This document shows, in pieces, positions 8,249 through 16,267 of a stretch of 28,123 nt of DNA; the stretch's first letter is position 1; each line of letters begins with the position of its first letter. The notes below the pieces were generated by a model. The model saw only the letters and a list, made by a program, of their open reading frames with translations, was not told the DNA's origin and did no database searches. Source of the stretch: Desulfovibrio sp. (lineage in GTDB: Bacteria; Desulfobacterota; Desulfovibrionia; Desulfovibrionales; Desulfovibrionaceae); contig NZ_JAHZAA010000024.1 of assembly GCF_019424165.1 (NCBI RefSeq), forward strand, positions 10,357 to 38,479, written 5' to 3'. A program made the position numbers and the translations under genes.

Positions 8249-8284
8249 GCTTCAGCCGTTACACGCAAGGGCAACGGCTGAAGC
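8249..8284 (-). promoter_or_regulatory. 12-bp perfect hairpin between receptor and binding-protein genes
   Basis: GCTTCAGCCGTT (8249-8260) and its exact complement (8273-8284) enclose a 12-base loop. It lies about 40 bases after the receptor stop and about 200 bases before the binding-protein start. No T-run follows in the transcript direction, so it is more likely an RNA-processing or stabilising hairpin, giving the receptor and the ABC genes different mRNA levels, than a strong terminator. The remaining 8051-8248 holds no gene I can support. Confidence 0.5.
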
Positions 8285-8325
8285 AACAGGAATGTTCCGT
8301 CAGTCAGGCCTATGGAAAACAGTAC

Positions 8326-10398
8326 CTAGAAGTTGGCGCTCACGCCCACAAAGAAGTTTCGGCCCTGTTCGGGATAATACGCGCTGTACGCGTATTCCTG
8401 GTCAAAAAGGTTTCTCACGCCCGCTTCCACCGAAAAGTTTTTGGTGATGTCGTACACAGCCTTGATATCCACGGTGGCGAAGTTGGGAGACTTTCTGTAC
8501 GGCCCGTCATCCGCTGAAGTACTCCAGTAAAAACCGCTGCTGATATTGACCTGAGGAATAACGGAAAGCCCTTCCACAGGAGAAACAACCGCATAAAGAG
8601 TACTCGTCATTTCCGGCAGTTGAGTGAGTTTTTCGTCATTGGTGCAGTTATCCCAGCGCATATAGTTGAACACGCCGCCCGCACTCAGGTACTGGCTGAT
8701 AACGGCCTCTGCCCCCGCCTCAAAGCCGTAAAAAGTGGCCCTGTTGAGGTTTTCAAAATACATGGCCCCTTTCGGCCCCTTGGACGTAATCATGTCGTTA
8801 ATGTCACTGTAGTACACGCTGGTGTTGAGCTTGAGCCAGTCGCCGATAAGGCCCTTGTAGCCAAGCTCATAGTGGTAGGCGTGTTCGGGGTTCAGGTCCG
8901 GGTTGGCAGGGGCATCACCGCTTCTGTAATATCTTTCGCGCATGGTGGCGAAACGGGATTTTTTCGCAAAAGTGGCAAAAATTTCATGTCGTTCCGTAAG
9001 GTCGTAAAACGCGCCTACCTGGTAGTTGAACAGGGTTTTGGTGTCGTCCAGACCATTCTTGTACGAATGCATGCCGCCGGTATTATGATCCCGGCTTTCA
9101 AGCGTCATGGGGGTCATAGTACTGAGGCTTGTGCCAAAAACCAGCGTCAGGCGGTCAAAGGGCTTGAGCGTATATTCCGCGCCAAAGTCCCAGTAGCCCT
9201 CTGTGATATGCTCATCAAGCTCATCGCCGATGTCGGCCTTTTTCTTTTTTTTGTTCTTGGGCAGGCCGCTATCATCAAATACTGCATAATCATTGTATTC
9301 TTTATGGGAAAGAATGCGGTAACCGGCAGAAAGTGCCAGCTTGTTGGCCGTATTGAACGTATAGTCAAAGGTTAATTGTCCGCCCACTGTATACTGGTCG
9401 TACTTTTTATCAGGATAGTCCCTTTTGGTCATGCTGATATCGGTATAGCTTTCGGATTTATCCTGATGCCAGTCGTAATACACCACGGCCTTCAGGTGGG
9501 CCTGCTTGCTCAGGTTAAAGTTGGCGTTGGCATAAAGACGGCTGGTTTCATATTCCGGCCAGTACCATGAGCGCTGAAAAGGATATGCCTGTTTGCCGCT
9601 GGCATCGGTACGGTACTGGGCTGCATCGAAGGGCTGGCCCTTTTTAAAGCTTTGCCGCATGTAGCCTACCATAATGTCCACATCATCGGTGGGGGTCCAA
9701 CCGCCGATGATGTTGGCACTCATGTTCTTGTGGTCGGAATTTTTCCGGCGTCCCGTACCCTGCTGGGGAGCAGCGTCAAAGCCTTCCGGCAGAGTGAAAA
9801 AATCCTGTTTGTCATAAACGAAGGTGCCTTTCAGATAGTAGAGGTCTTGCCTCGTGCCGATGCTGGCGGCAACCATTCTGCCCTGATCATGCATCCTGCG
9901 ATCAAAAAAATTCATATATTTTGCGGAAAACTCAAACTCTTTTCTGGGTTTGGCAGTACGCAGGTTCACCACACCAGCCAGGTTGTTATTACTTGCAAGC
10001 AACGGCGAACTGTAGCCCTTGGACACATCTACCGATTCAAGGCCATAGGTCAGTGTGTTATTGTAATCCCATTCATTACGATATGCCGTGGCTACAGGTA
10101 TATCATCAATATACATACCCACCTGGTAACGGTTTGAACCGCGGATGCTTATGGTTCCTTCGTTACGACCGGCAGAAGTCTGTAAATATACGCCCTGTAC
10201 CCCTCTGAGTGCTTCCCACAGGTTAAGGGCCGTTTTTCTTTCCATATCTGTCTGGGTGATATGGTCAATGGTATTCTTTGGCTCTGTCATCTCAAGCGGC
10301 GTCAACAAAACTTCCGTGGCCCCCTCTTCCTGCGCCCATGCGCCACTTGCCTGCAACAGCAGTATCGCGAGCAGGAATAACACGCGCCTACAACTCAT
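8326..10398 (-). CDS. TonB-dependent outer-membrane receptor
   Basis: The 690-residue protein has a signal peptide (1-22, ending A-W-A), an N-terminal plug domain (about 40-155, with R-G-S-N-R-Y and D-D-I-P) and a 22-strand-type beta-barrel rich in aromatic and charged alternation. It ends in Phe within F-V-G-V-S-A-N-F, the outer-membrane assembly signal. The barrel's last third contains the receptor-family pattern N-P-D-L-N-P-E-H-A-Y-H-Y-E-L-G-Y. ATG 10398 follows GGAGGG at good spacing. The frame continues to 10515, but those residues precede the signal peptide and are read from the leader. It is the first gene of the importer operon. The ligand is unknown; siderophore, heme, cobalamin or other metal-chelate receptors look alike at this level. 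Confidence 0.92.
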   Translation of the reverse strand: MSCRRVLFLLAILLLQASGAWAQEEGATEVLLTPLEMTEPKNTIDHITQTDMERKTALNLWEALRGVQGVYLQTSAGRNEGTISIRGSNRYQVGMYIDDIPVATAYRNEWDYNNTLTYGLESVDVSKGYSSPLLASNNNLAGVVNLRTAKPRKEFEFSAKYMNFFDRRMHDQGRMVAASIGTRQDLYYLKGTFVYDKQDFFTLPEGFDAAPQQGTGRRKNSDHKNMSANIIGGWTPTDDVDIMVGYMRQSFKKGQPFDAAQYRTDASGKQAYPFQRSWYWPEYETSRLYANANFNLSKQAHLKAVVYYDWHQDKSESYTDISMTKRDYPDKKYDQYTVGGQLTFDYTFNTANKLALSAGYRILSHKEYNDYAVFDDSGLPKNKKKKKADIGDELDEHITEGYWDFGAEYTLKPFDRLTLVFGTSLSTMTPMTLESRDHNTGGMHSYKNGLDDTKTLFNYQVGAFYDLTERHEIFATFAKKSRFATMRERYYRSGDAPANPDLNPEHAYHYELGYKGLIGDWLKLNTSVYYSDINDMITSKGPKGAMYFENLNRATFYGFEAGAEAVISQYLSAGGVFNYMRWDNCTNDEKLTQLPEMTSTLYAVVSPVEGLSVIPQVNISSGFYWSTSADDGPYRKSPNFATVDIKAVYDITKNFSVEAGVRNLFDQEYAYSAYYPEQGRNFFVGVSANF

Positions 10399-10582
10399 AT
10401 GCCCTCCAGTTATTGAAATAACAGAAAGAAAAACCTGTCCATATCCAGGCAAAGGACAGTTGCTCCACACAAGACATTCTCTATCAGATGGAATTTTAAT
10501 TTCATTTGAGTACATATGATGGTTTTAAGTCGCAACTCGGTAGCGATATTTTTTTAATCGTGAATACAAAATAATTTTTTTC
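10399..10582 (-). promoter_or_regulatory. Long structured 5' leader of the TonB-importer operon
   Basis: From the predicted transcription start near 10582 to the receptor ATG the leader is about 184 bases. It holds a hairpin with stem CTGTCC/GGACAG (10435-10440 with 10454-10459). A second perfect stem GTTAT/ATAAC with a four-base loop (10409-10413 with 10418-10422) ends just before the GGAGGG ribosome site. Placement next to the ribosome site suggests control of translation. I do not recognise a cobalamin or molybdenum-cofactor riboswitch core. Confidence 0.4.
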
Positions 10583-10588
10583 GGACAA

Positions 10589-10617
10589 ACTATATTTAAT
10601 TAATATGTATTTAACAA
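10589..10617 (-). promoter_or_regulatory. Sigma70-type promoter for the TonB-importer operon
   Basis: On the - strand TTGTTA (10617-10612), a 17-base spacer and TATAGT (10594-10589) form a good promoter in very AT-rich DNA. The spacer contains an ATATT-N5-AATAT inverted repeat that could be a repressor site. I see no convincing Fur box. Confidence 0.6.
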
Positions 10618-11032
10618 TTTAAAAACACCATGAATGATTATTTTCACATGAGATATAAAAAAATATATCTGCGTTATCCACAATACGCATTCCGTAGCTC
10701 CACCTTCAACTTGATGGATCAATTTAAAGAGCCGATTTCAGACAGTCGGCCACAAACAAGCAGTGAACCACGCTGTAGCCGTCTGCACGCATACTGGCCG
10801 GGATGGCTGCGTACCTGTTGCTGGCGGCACCTGAGCCCGTGCGGGTATCGTGTTTTTGCTGGAATACAGGCCAGTGGCGAGGCTTCAGGGAGCATCATGA
10901 ACCTGAAACACGAAAAGCAACTTTTACTATCAACGGATGTGCGGCCAGAACACATAGATTTTCAAAACAATCCTGCCCTTCTCAACGCACGGGAATAATG
11001 TCACCAAAAAAAAATGATTTGTTGACAATTTC
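10618..11032. other. Non-coding stretch with no supported gene
   Basis: Short open frames exist on both strands, for example a 122-codon frame at 10630-10998. None has a ribosome site with protein-like composition or a recognisable domain. The DNA changes from strongly AT-rich (to about 10690) to mixed composition. A small hairpin GCCGA/TCGGC lies at 10731-10750. It separates the divergent importer operon and uspA; a decayed gene cannot be excluded. Confidence 0.4.
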
Positions 11033-11066
11033 TTGCCTCAAACGCGTTGTTTGATATAACACAACG
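11033..11066 (+). promoter_or_regulatory. Probable uspA promoter with overlapping palindrome
   Basis: TTGCCT (11033-11038), a 16-base spacer and TATAAC (11055-11060) form a promoter. The inverted repeat CGTTGT-N10-ACAACG (11045-11050 with 11061-11066) brackets the -10 box and is well placed for a repressor. A better -35 match, TTGACA (11022-11027), is too far from this -10. The resulting leader to uspA is about 255 bases and contains a GCTGCC/GGCAGC hairpin at 11251-11273. Confidence 0.45.
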
Positions 11067-11321
11067 AAATGCCCAACGCGGTTCATGAGAGTAGCATGAC
11101 AATAACCGCGCCGTGTTTTTCAGGCGGCCTGTATGGGGCTTTCCGTTGCCGCAAAAAACGCGCTGCTGGTTTTGCCTGTACGAGATGCAGGCTGTTCCGG
11201 CTGTAGACGCCGGCGGTACAACGGTCTTTACAGAGTGAATACAGGCGAGCGCTGCCTGGCGGCAAACGGCAGCCTTAACCCGGCACTGCCCCTGAAGCAG
11301 CAACATCATAATGGAGAGAAT

Positions 11322-11768
11322 ATGAATTATTCTGATATACTTATTCCGGTTGACGGCTCTGAAGACGCAAAGGCCGCCTGCCGTGTTGCTGCCCAGTTGA
11401 CGGCAGCCATTCCCGGCAGAGAAACACTCCACATTTTGCACTGCATTGCGCCTATTCCCAGCCTGATCGGGGGCGAACAGCGCGAAAAACTCAAGCAGGA
11501 ACACGAAAAAGATGCCGAAGCCCTTTTTGAAAGCATCCGAGCCGAACTGGGTAAAGTGGATTGCGATATAAAGACCTACATCCGGTATGGCGAAACTGCA
11601 GAAGCCATTGTAGACGCAGCCAAGGAACTTGGCTGCACCATGATAATCATGGGTACACGCGGAATCAGCGAAATAAAGAGCATCGTCCTCGGCAGTGTGA
11701 GCCATCATGTGCTGCGCCATGCTTCCATTCCGGTATTGCTGGTGAACAGAAACAATTCTACACGGTAA
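11322..11768 (+). CDS. Universal stress protein, ATP-binding type
   Basis: This is a 148-residue single-domain UspA protein. The N-terminal D-I-L-I-P-V-D-G-S strand-loop (5-13) carries the conserved Asp D11. The C-terminal G-T-R-G-I-S...L-G-S block matches the ATP-binding pattern G-x2-G-x9-G-S (G111, G114, G124, S125). Such members bind ATP as a dimer and are usually induced by energy or redox stress; the exact output is unknown. ATG 11322 is fixed by GGAGAGAA just upstream. The frame continues upstream to 11133, but that part lacks domain features and would precede the ribosome site. The next gene, an antiporter, lies 226 bases downstream on the same strand with its own promoter candidate. 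Confidence 0.9.
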   Translation: MNYSDILIPVDGSEDAKAACRVAAQLTAAIPGRETLHILHCIAPIPSLIGGEQREKLKQEHEKDAEALFESIRAELGKVDCDIKTYIRYGETAEAIVDAAKELGCTMIIMGTRGISEIKSIVLGSVSHHVLRHASIPVLLVNRNNSTR

Positions 11769-11879
11769 CGAGACAGACCGGGGCTACCCGCCGGAGACCT
11801 GCGGCTTCCGGCACATTTCTGTTGCCGGGGCAGCTCCCGCGTTCCGGCAGCATAGAACAATGAAAGGGATAAACTGTTT

Positions 11880-11911
11880 TTGACTGTTGCTTACGGATAT
11901 CTGCATATCCG
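11880..11911 (+). promoter_or_regulatory. Candidate antiporter promoter with overlapping operator palindrome
   Basis: TTGACT (11880-11885) with an 18-base spacer to CATATC (11904-11909) could be the promoter. The perfect repeat CGGATAT-CTGC-ATATCCG (11894-11911) covers the presumed -10 box, as an operator would. The transcript would begin about 80 bases before the antiporter start. The -10 match is weak. Confidence 0.4.
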
Positions 11912-11994
11912 GCAGGCTGAAGCCCATGCGGTTTGGGCAACCAGGCTGTAGGGCAGCATAAGGCATGACGCATTCTTAGACTTCTAGAGTAATT

Positions 11995-13419
11995 ATGCTG
12001 AGACACTTAACCTCCTTTGCCGCGCTTTCCGTACTGCTTCTTCTTCCTGCGACAGTTTTTGCCGCCCAGGGTCACCCCACGGTTCCCGGCGCAGAACTAC
12101 CCGTCTACTGGGCAGCGCCTTTTGCGTGCATGCTGCTTTCCATCGCTGTGATGCCCCTTTTCGCACCGCATTTCTGGGAACATAACTTCGGCAAGATATC
12201 CATATTCTGGGCTTTGGCTTTTCTTGTTCCCTGTGCGCTCACATTTGGCTTTTCCGTAGCCCTGTACGAACTTCTGCATATCATACTGCTGGACTACGTA
12301 CCTTTTATCATTCTGCTTTTTGCTCTCTTTACCGTGGCAGGCGGTGTGCGCCTGAAAGGCTCGCTCACCGGCACTCCACTGGTAAACACGGGCCTGCTGG
12401 CCGTGGGAACCGTGCTTGCCAGCTGGATGGGAACCACCGGCGCGGCCATGCTGCTCATCCGCCCGCTTTTGCGGGCCAATGCCCATCGCCGGTATAAAAC
12501 CCACAGTGTGGTCTTTTTCATTTTTCTTGTAGCCAACATTGGCGGTTCCCTTACCCCGCTGGGCGACCCCCCGTTGTTTCTGGGTTTTCTGAAGGGTGTG
12601 AGCTTCTTCTGGACCACAACCAACCTGTTCTTTAAAACCCTGCTGCTTTCGGTTATCCTGCTGCTTATTTATGTGGCTCTTGATTCCTGGCTTTACGCCA
12701 AGGAAGGCAAGCCGGTTCCGCCTTCTGACGACAAAAATTCCACTGAAAAACTGGGCCTTGACGGTAAAATCAACCTCCTTTTCCTGTTAGGCGTGGTGAT
12801 GGCGGTGCTGGCTTCTGGCCTTTGGCCCATGGGAGTGCTGGTGGAACTGTATGGAGTTCCCATTGAAGGGCAGAATCTGCTGCGCGACGTGCTGCTGCTG
12901 TGCATTGCCGGGCTTTCCCTGCGCTTCACCGACCAGACCTGCCGCAAGCTCAACGACTTTTCCTGGGCGCCCATTGCAGAGGTGGCCAAGATTTTCCTCG
13001 GCATCTTTATCAGCATGATTCCGGCCATCGCCATTCTGAAGGCCGGAACAGACGGTGCGCTTTCAGGGCTTATCCAGCTTGTGTCCAGTGACGGGCAGCC
13101 GAACAACGCCATGTACTTCTGGCTTACAGGCCTGCTGTCGAGTTTTCTGGACAATGCGCCCACCTACGTGGTGTTCTTTAATACCGCCGGCGGCGATGCC
13201 GCGCACCTTATGTACGACGTTCCGGCGACGCTGGCTGCCATTTCAGCAGGCGCAGTCTTTATGGGGGCCAATACCTACATCGGCAACGCGCCCAATTTTA
13301 TGGTCCGGGCCATCGCCGAAAACCAGGGCGTGCGCATGCCCAGTTTTTTCGGCTACATGGCGTGGTCTGTGGGCATACTTGTTCCCCTGTTCCTCTTGCT
13401 GACATGGCTGTTTTTCTAA
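11995..13419 (+). CDS. NhaD/ArsB-superfamily sodium:proton antiporter
   Basis: The 474-residue inner-membrane protein has about twelve hydrophobic segments and an N-terminal segment (about 5-23) that resembles a signal peptide. Ion-transporter superfamily motifs are present in both halves: M-G-T-T-G-A-A-M-L-L-I-R-P (145-157), L-T-P-L-G-D-P-P-L-F-L-G-F (186-198) and, later, S-F-L-D-N-A-P-T-Y and G-N-A-P-N-F-M. The D-P-P and D-N-A-P motifs are typical of NhaD-type Na+/H+ antiporters and related putative citrate transporters. Na+/H+ exchange is the best guess; an organic anion substrate remains possible. ATG 11995 precedes the first helix, with only a weak GAG-type ribosome site. A strong terminator follows the gene. 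Confidence 0.82.
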   Translation: MLRHLTSFAALSVLLLLPATVFAAQGHPTVPGAELPVYWAAPFACMLLSIAVMPLFAPHFWEHNFGKISIFWALAFLVPCALTFGFSVALYELLHIILLDYVPFIILLFALFTVAGGVRLKGSLTGTPLVNTGLLAVGTVLASWMGTTGAAMLLIRPLLRANAHRRYKTHSVVFFIFLVANIGGSLTPLGDPPLFLGFLKGVSFFWTTTNLFFKTLLLSVILLLIYVALDSWLYAKEGKPVPPSDDKNSTEKLGLDGKINLLFLLGVVMAVLASGLWPMGVLVELYGVPIEGQNLLRDVLLLCIAGLSLRFTDQTCRKLNDFSWAPIAEVAKIFLGIFISMIPAIAILKAGTDGALSGLIQLVSSDGQPNNAMYFWLTGLLSSFLDNAPTYVVFFNTAGGDAAHLMYDVPATLAAISAGAVFMGANTYIGNAPNFMVRAIAENQGVRMPSFFGYMAWSVGILVPLFLLLTWLFF

Positions 13420-13493
13420 AAAACACATGTCACCGCAGCCCGGCTGAACCTTTCTGAGGCAAGCCGCAACCGGGACATACCGAATGACAAAAA

Positions 13494-13529
13494 GGGCGGG
13501 GAACAATGCGTTCCCCGCCCTGATCTTTT
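13494..13529 (+). terminator. Strong intrinsic terminator after the antiporter gene
   Basis: An 11-bp perfect GC-rich stem, GGGCGGGGAAC (13494-13504) with its complement (13510-13520), has a 5-base loop and is followed by TGATCTTTT. The A-run before it would give a T-run on the - strand, so it probably works in both directions between convergent genes. Confidence 0.85.
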
Positions 13530-13724
13530 GCGCCACCCCTTTCCGGCCGGACCCTGCTCGCCGGGCAGGCGGCATAAACGGATGCAATGAGAGTATTCTG
13601 GCGTTAACCGCTCAAAAAGCGCAACACCGCCTGCAACCTCAGCCTGACACGCCACGCAGGCGGCCATCTGCTTGCCGTTGCAGCAAGCAATCATTTTGAA
13701 ATCTTGATGGCAGAGGGTTATTCA

Positions 13725-13748
13725 CAAAAAAGGGCGGAAACCCGCCCT
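13725..13748 (-). terminator. Intrinsic terminator after glpC
   Basis: A 7-bp stem AGGGCGG/CCGCCCT (13731-13737 with 13742-13748) with a four-base loop is followed on the - strand by six T (13730-13725). It begins seven bases after the glpC stop. The T-rich stretch on the other side lets it also serve the + strand. Confidence 0.85.
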
Positions 13749-13754
13749 CTTGTT

Positions 13755-14984
13755 TTATTCTTTTTTGCTTTTTTTCCCGGCTTCCAGCCTGTGCCGCAGG
13801 ATGCTCACAGGATGCAGACAGTCTTTGCCGCTGCCATGCCTGATCTGCACACGGCAGGTTCCGCACTCTGAAGCGGAAATATCCGCGCCGCTTTCCCTGA
13901 CAGCAGCAAAAAGCTCGGCCCCGACCTCTTGAGCGATGTCATATTTTTCAGTTTTAAAGCCATAGCTGCCGGAAATGCCGCAGCAACCGGCATGTGCATC
14001 GCTGACACTGACTCCGGGCAACCGCCGCAAAAGCTCAAGGCTGGGCAGGCCGTTGCCTTGAGCCCGCAAATGGCAGGGGGCATGATAGATGATCTTCATG
14101 TCCGGCTGATCTTGCAGGGATTTGTCTGAAGACGTGTCCAGATCTCCGGAATCGGCGCAAGCCAGCAAAAAGTCCTGCGCATCGTCCAGGCGGCATGCGC
14201 CATACTTTTCGTCCAGGTCAGGAAAATATTCGGGCAGATCCACACGGAACATGAGGGCGCAACTGGGGCAGCCCGTAACCACCGGCAGGCCCTGATCACG
14301 CCACTGCGCCAGTGCGCGCAGGTTGTGCTCGGCATTGCTTCTGGCGTGCTGCCAAAAGCCGTTGGCGACCATCGGCAGGCCGCAGCATACAATATCTTGC
14401 GGCACGATAACCTTGTAGCCCGCCCGGTTCATGGCCCAGATCATGTCCAGCCCGGTTTGCGGATCATACACATCCACATAGCAGCCGGGATAAAAAACCA
14501 CATTACGCCCGGTTTCCGGCTGTTTCACCCGACGCGCCAATGTGCGGAAATTACGGCCGGCAAAAGCGGGCAAGGGGGCGCGCTTGTGTATGCCGAGTTT
14601 GTGCAGCACCTGCCGCGTCACCGGATTGAGCATGCCAAAGTTTTTAAGCGCCGCAGGGATAAGGTGCAGCCACTTTGCCATCAGTTCGCCATGCCCCAAA
14701 ATCCAGTCGCGCAGGCCGGGAGGCGTTTTTTTACACTGGTCGGCCCGGGCCATCATGTTCAGGCTGGAGACAGGTACGCCGTGCGGGCAGGTGATATCGC
14801 AATTTTTGCAGTTGGAGCAATAGTGCAGAGACGGGTCTTCATTCAGCCCCAGCAGACGGAAACGCTCATAGGCAGGGCCGATCATGCGGGGGCCAAGAAA
14901 CTTTGAAGTAGCGTCAGCCACGGGGCAATGCACAACGCAGGTGGTGCAGGCGATGCAGTGATCGGGATTTATGCGCGTGCTCAT
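13755..14984 (-). CDS. glpC: Anaerobic glycerol-3-phosphate dehydrogenase subunit C
   Basis: The 409-residue iron-sulfur and quinone-linking subunit has two [4Fe-4S] ferredoxin motifs (C10, C13, C16, C20 and C56, C59, C62, C66). Two CCG domains follow, with signatures G-C-Y-V-D...C-C-G-L-P-M and A-P-C-H...C-C-G-I-S-G-S-Y-G, as in GlpC and heterodisulfide reductase HdrB/D-like proteins. It passes electrons from the GlpAB flavin subunits to menaquinone. The start ATG overlaps the glpB stop as ATGA, and the gene closes the operon before a terminator. The length is close to E. coli GlpC. A related role, such as a lactate- or glycolate-oxidase Fe-S subunit, is made unlikely by the adjacent glpA and glpB. 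Confidence 0.93.
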   Translation of the reverse strand: MSTRINPDHCIACTTCVVHCPVADATSKFLGPRMIGPAYERFRLLGLNEDPSLHYCSNCKNCDITCPHGVPVSSLNMMARADQCKKTPPGLRDWILGHGELMAKWLHLIPAALKNFGMLNPVTRQVLHKLGIHKRAPLPAFAGRNFRTLARRVKQPETGRNVVFYPGCYVDVYDPQTGLDMIWAMNRAGYKVIVPQDIVCCGLPMVANGFWQHARSNAEHNLRALAQWRDQGLPVVTGCPSCALMFRVDLPEYFPDLDEKYGACRLDDAQDFLLACADSGDLDTSSDKSLQDQPDMKIIYHAPCHLRAQGNGLPSLELLRRLPGVSVSDAHAGCCGISGSYGFKTEKYDIAQEVGAELFAAVRESGADISASECGTCRVQIRHGSGKDCLHPVSILRHRLEAGKKSKKE

Positions 14985-16267
14985 ATGCTTTCCTCCGAAG
15001 CTGCCGCCGCGGCCATACGCCCGGCCTGCCAGCCGGTGGCAACGGCAACGCCATGACCACTTTTTTCCGTTGCATAATCGTAGCCGCCGAGGCTGCGTCC
15101 CGCAAAAAAAACGTTATTCCAGCAAACAGCGGCCTGAGAGCTTACCGGGCGCATGGTACTGTCCACACGCACTCCCATGCGGGCAAACAGGTGCTTGCCG
15201 AAAAGTTCGGCTTCCGACCACAGTTCCACATCATCCGGCACGGCAATATCCAGCCCCATGATGCTTTCACGCGCGGAACCGGGAGCCAGGTCAAGCCCGC
15301 CCCCCAGAATACCGCCTGTAGCCAGTACAAACGTGCGGGCCTCGTGGCGGCGCTCCTGACCGGAGGCTTCCGCCACAAGCGCAGTGCATTTTTTACCGGC
15401 AGTTTCAGCGTGAAGCACCCTGGCATTTTCAAAAAGTTCAAAATCATATTCCCGCAAGGCCCGCAAAAGTGCATCGCGCAGCCTCAGCCCACCCACTCCC
15501 GGAGGGATGGACAACATTTCCACAACAGGGCATTCCGCAGCAGCTTCAACGGCCTGCCAGGCATCCGGCCGGGCCTTGCTGCCGCAGACGGGCGGTAACA
15601 GAACAAGATCACAGGAGCCTGCATGGGGCTTCAGGGCTTCAAGCAGCCATTGGCGGCTTTGCGGTTTCTCCATCAGGCGCGCGAGGTCAAGAGCCGTCGC
15701 GCTGCGGTGCGTTTCGCCCAGGGGTGAAGGCACGGTCATCTGGGCGAACTCCCTGTCGGCCCAGGCCCTGTAACGACGCAACTGGCTTATGACAAGTGCC
15801 GGGCGGCAGTCGCGCAGCCCTTCCACGCTGACCACAAGAACGCGGCGCGCCTCGGCAAGAGCTTTGATGTTCACCCCTGCGGGCAACAGATGTGTCGGCT
15901 TGAGCGTCCCCATAATGGTAGGTATCTGCACATTGCAGGTCTGCCCCGCCGGAGTGGACGCGGCCTGCATGGGCCATTGCCGGGCTTCCATCTGGCGCTG
16001 GAAAAACGCGATGGCTTCGCGCACACATTCCGCCCCCATAAGCCGGTACGGATGTTCGGCAGGCAAAAGTGCCATGCCCGCCCAGGGGTCTGACACAGAT
16101 CCGCCGTCAGCATAGGCCAGAATGTCAACATTACCGCCGCTTATGGCGAGGGACCCCATGCCCGTGGTGAGCATGCGGACCTTTTTACCCTGGCTCGCGG
16201 CAGTAAGGGCGGCCACAAGCCCGGCCATGCCGGAACCGGCCACAAGTACGTCAACGGTCCTGCTCAT
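14981..16267 (-). CDS. glpB: Anaerobic glycerol-3-phosphate dehydrogenase subunit B
   Basis: The 428-residue flavoprotein subunit has an N-terminal dinucleotide-binding motif V-D-V-L-V-A-G-S-G-M-A-G (5-16) and a C-terminal FAD contact region around G-R-S-L-G-G-Y-D, typical of GlpB. GlpB works with GlpA to oxidise sn-glycerol-3-phosphate to dihydroxyacetone phosphate and links to GlpC. ATG 16267 is supported by GGAG at about 7 bases and lies 17 bases inside glpA. An upstream start at 16309 would add 14 residues read from glpA and is not supported. The length matches the family (about 420). Confidence 0.92.
   Translation of the reverse strand: MSRTVDVLVAGSGMAGLVAALTAASQGKKVRMLTTGMGSLAISGGNVDILAYADGGSVSDPWAGMALLPAEHPYRLMGAECVREAIAFFQRQMEARQWPMQAASTPAGQTCNVQIPTIMGTLKPTHLLPAGVNIKALAEARRVLVVSVEGLRDCRPALVISQLRRYRAWADREFAQMTVPSPLGETHRSATALDLARLMEKPQSRQWLLEALKPHAGSCDLVLLPPVCGSKARPDAWQAVEAAAECPVVEMLSIPPGVGGLRLRDALLRALREYDFELFENARVLHAETAGKKCTALVAEASGQERRHEARTFVLATGGILGGGLDLAPGSARESIMGLDIAVPDDVELWSEAELFGKHLFARMGVRVDSTMRPVSSQAAVCWNNVFFAGRSLGGYDYATEKSGHGVAVATGWQAGRMAAAAASEESI

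Noticed and set aside
10630..10998. 122-codon + strand frame in the gap before uspA
   Set aside because: No ribosome site, no domain, uneven composition crossing from AT-rich to mixed DNA; kept only as a described non-coding stretch.
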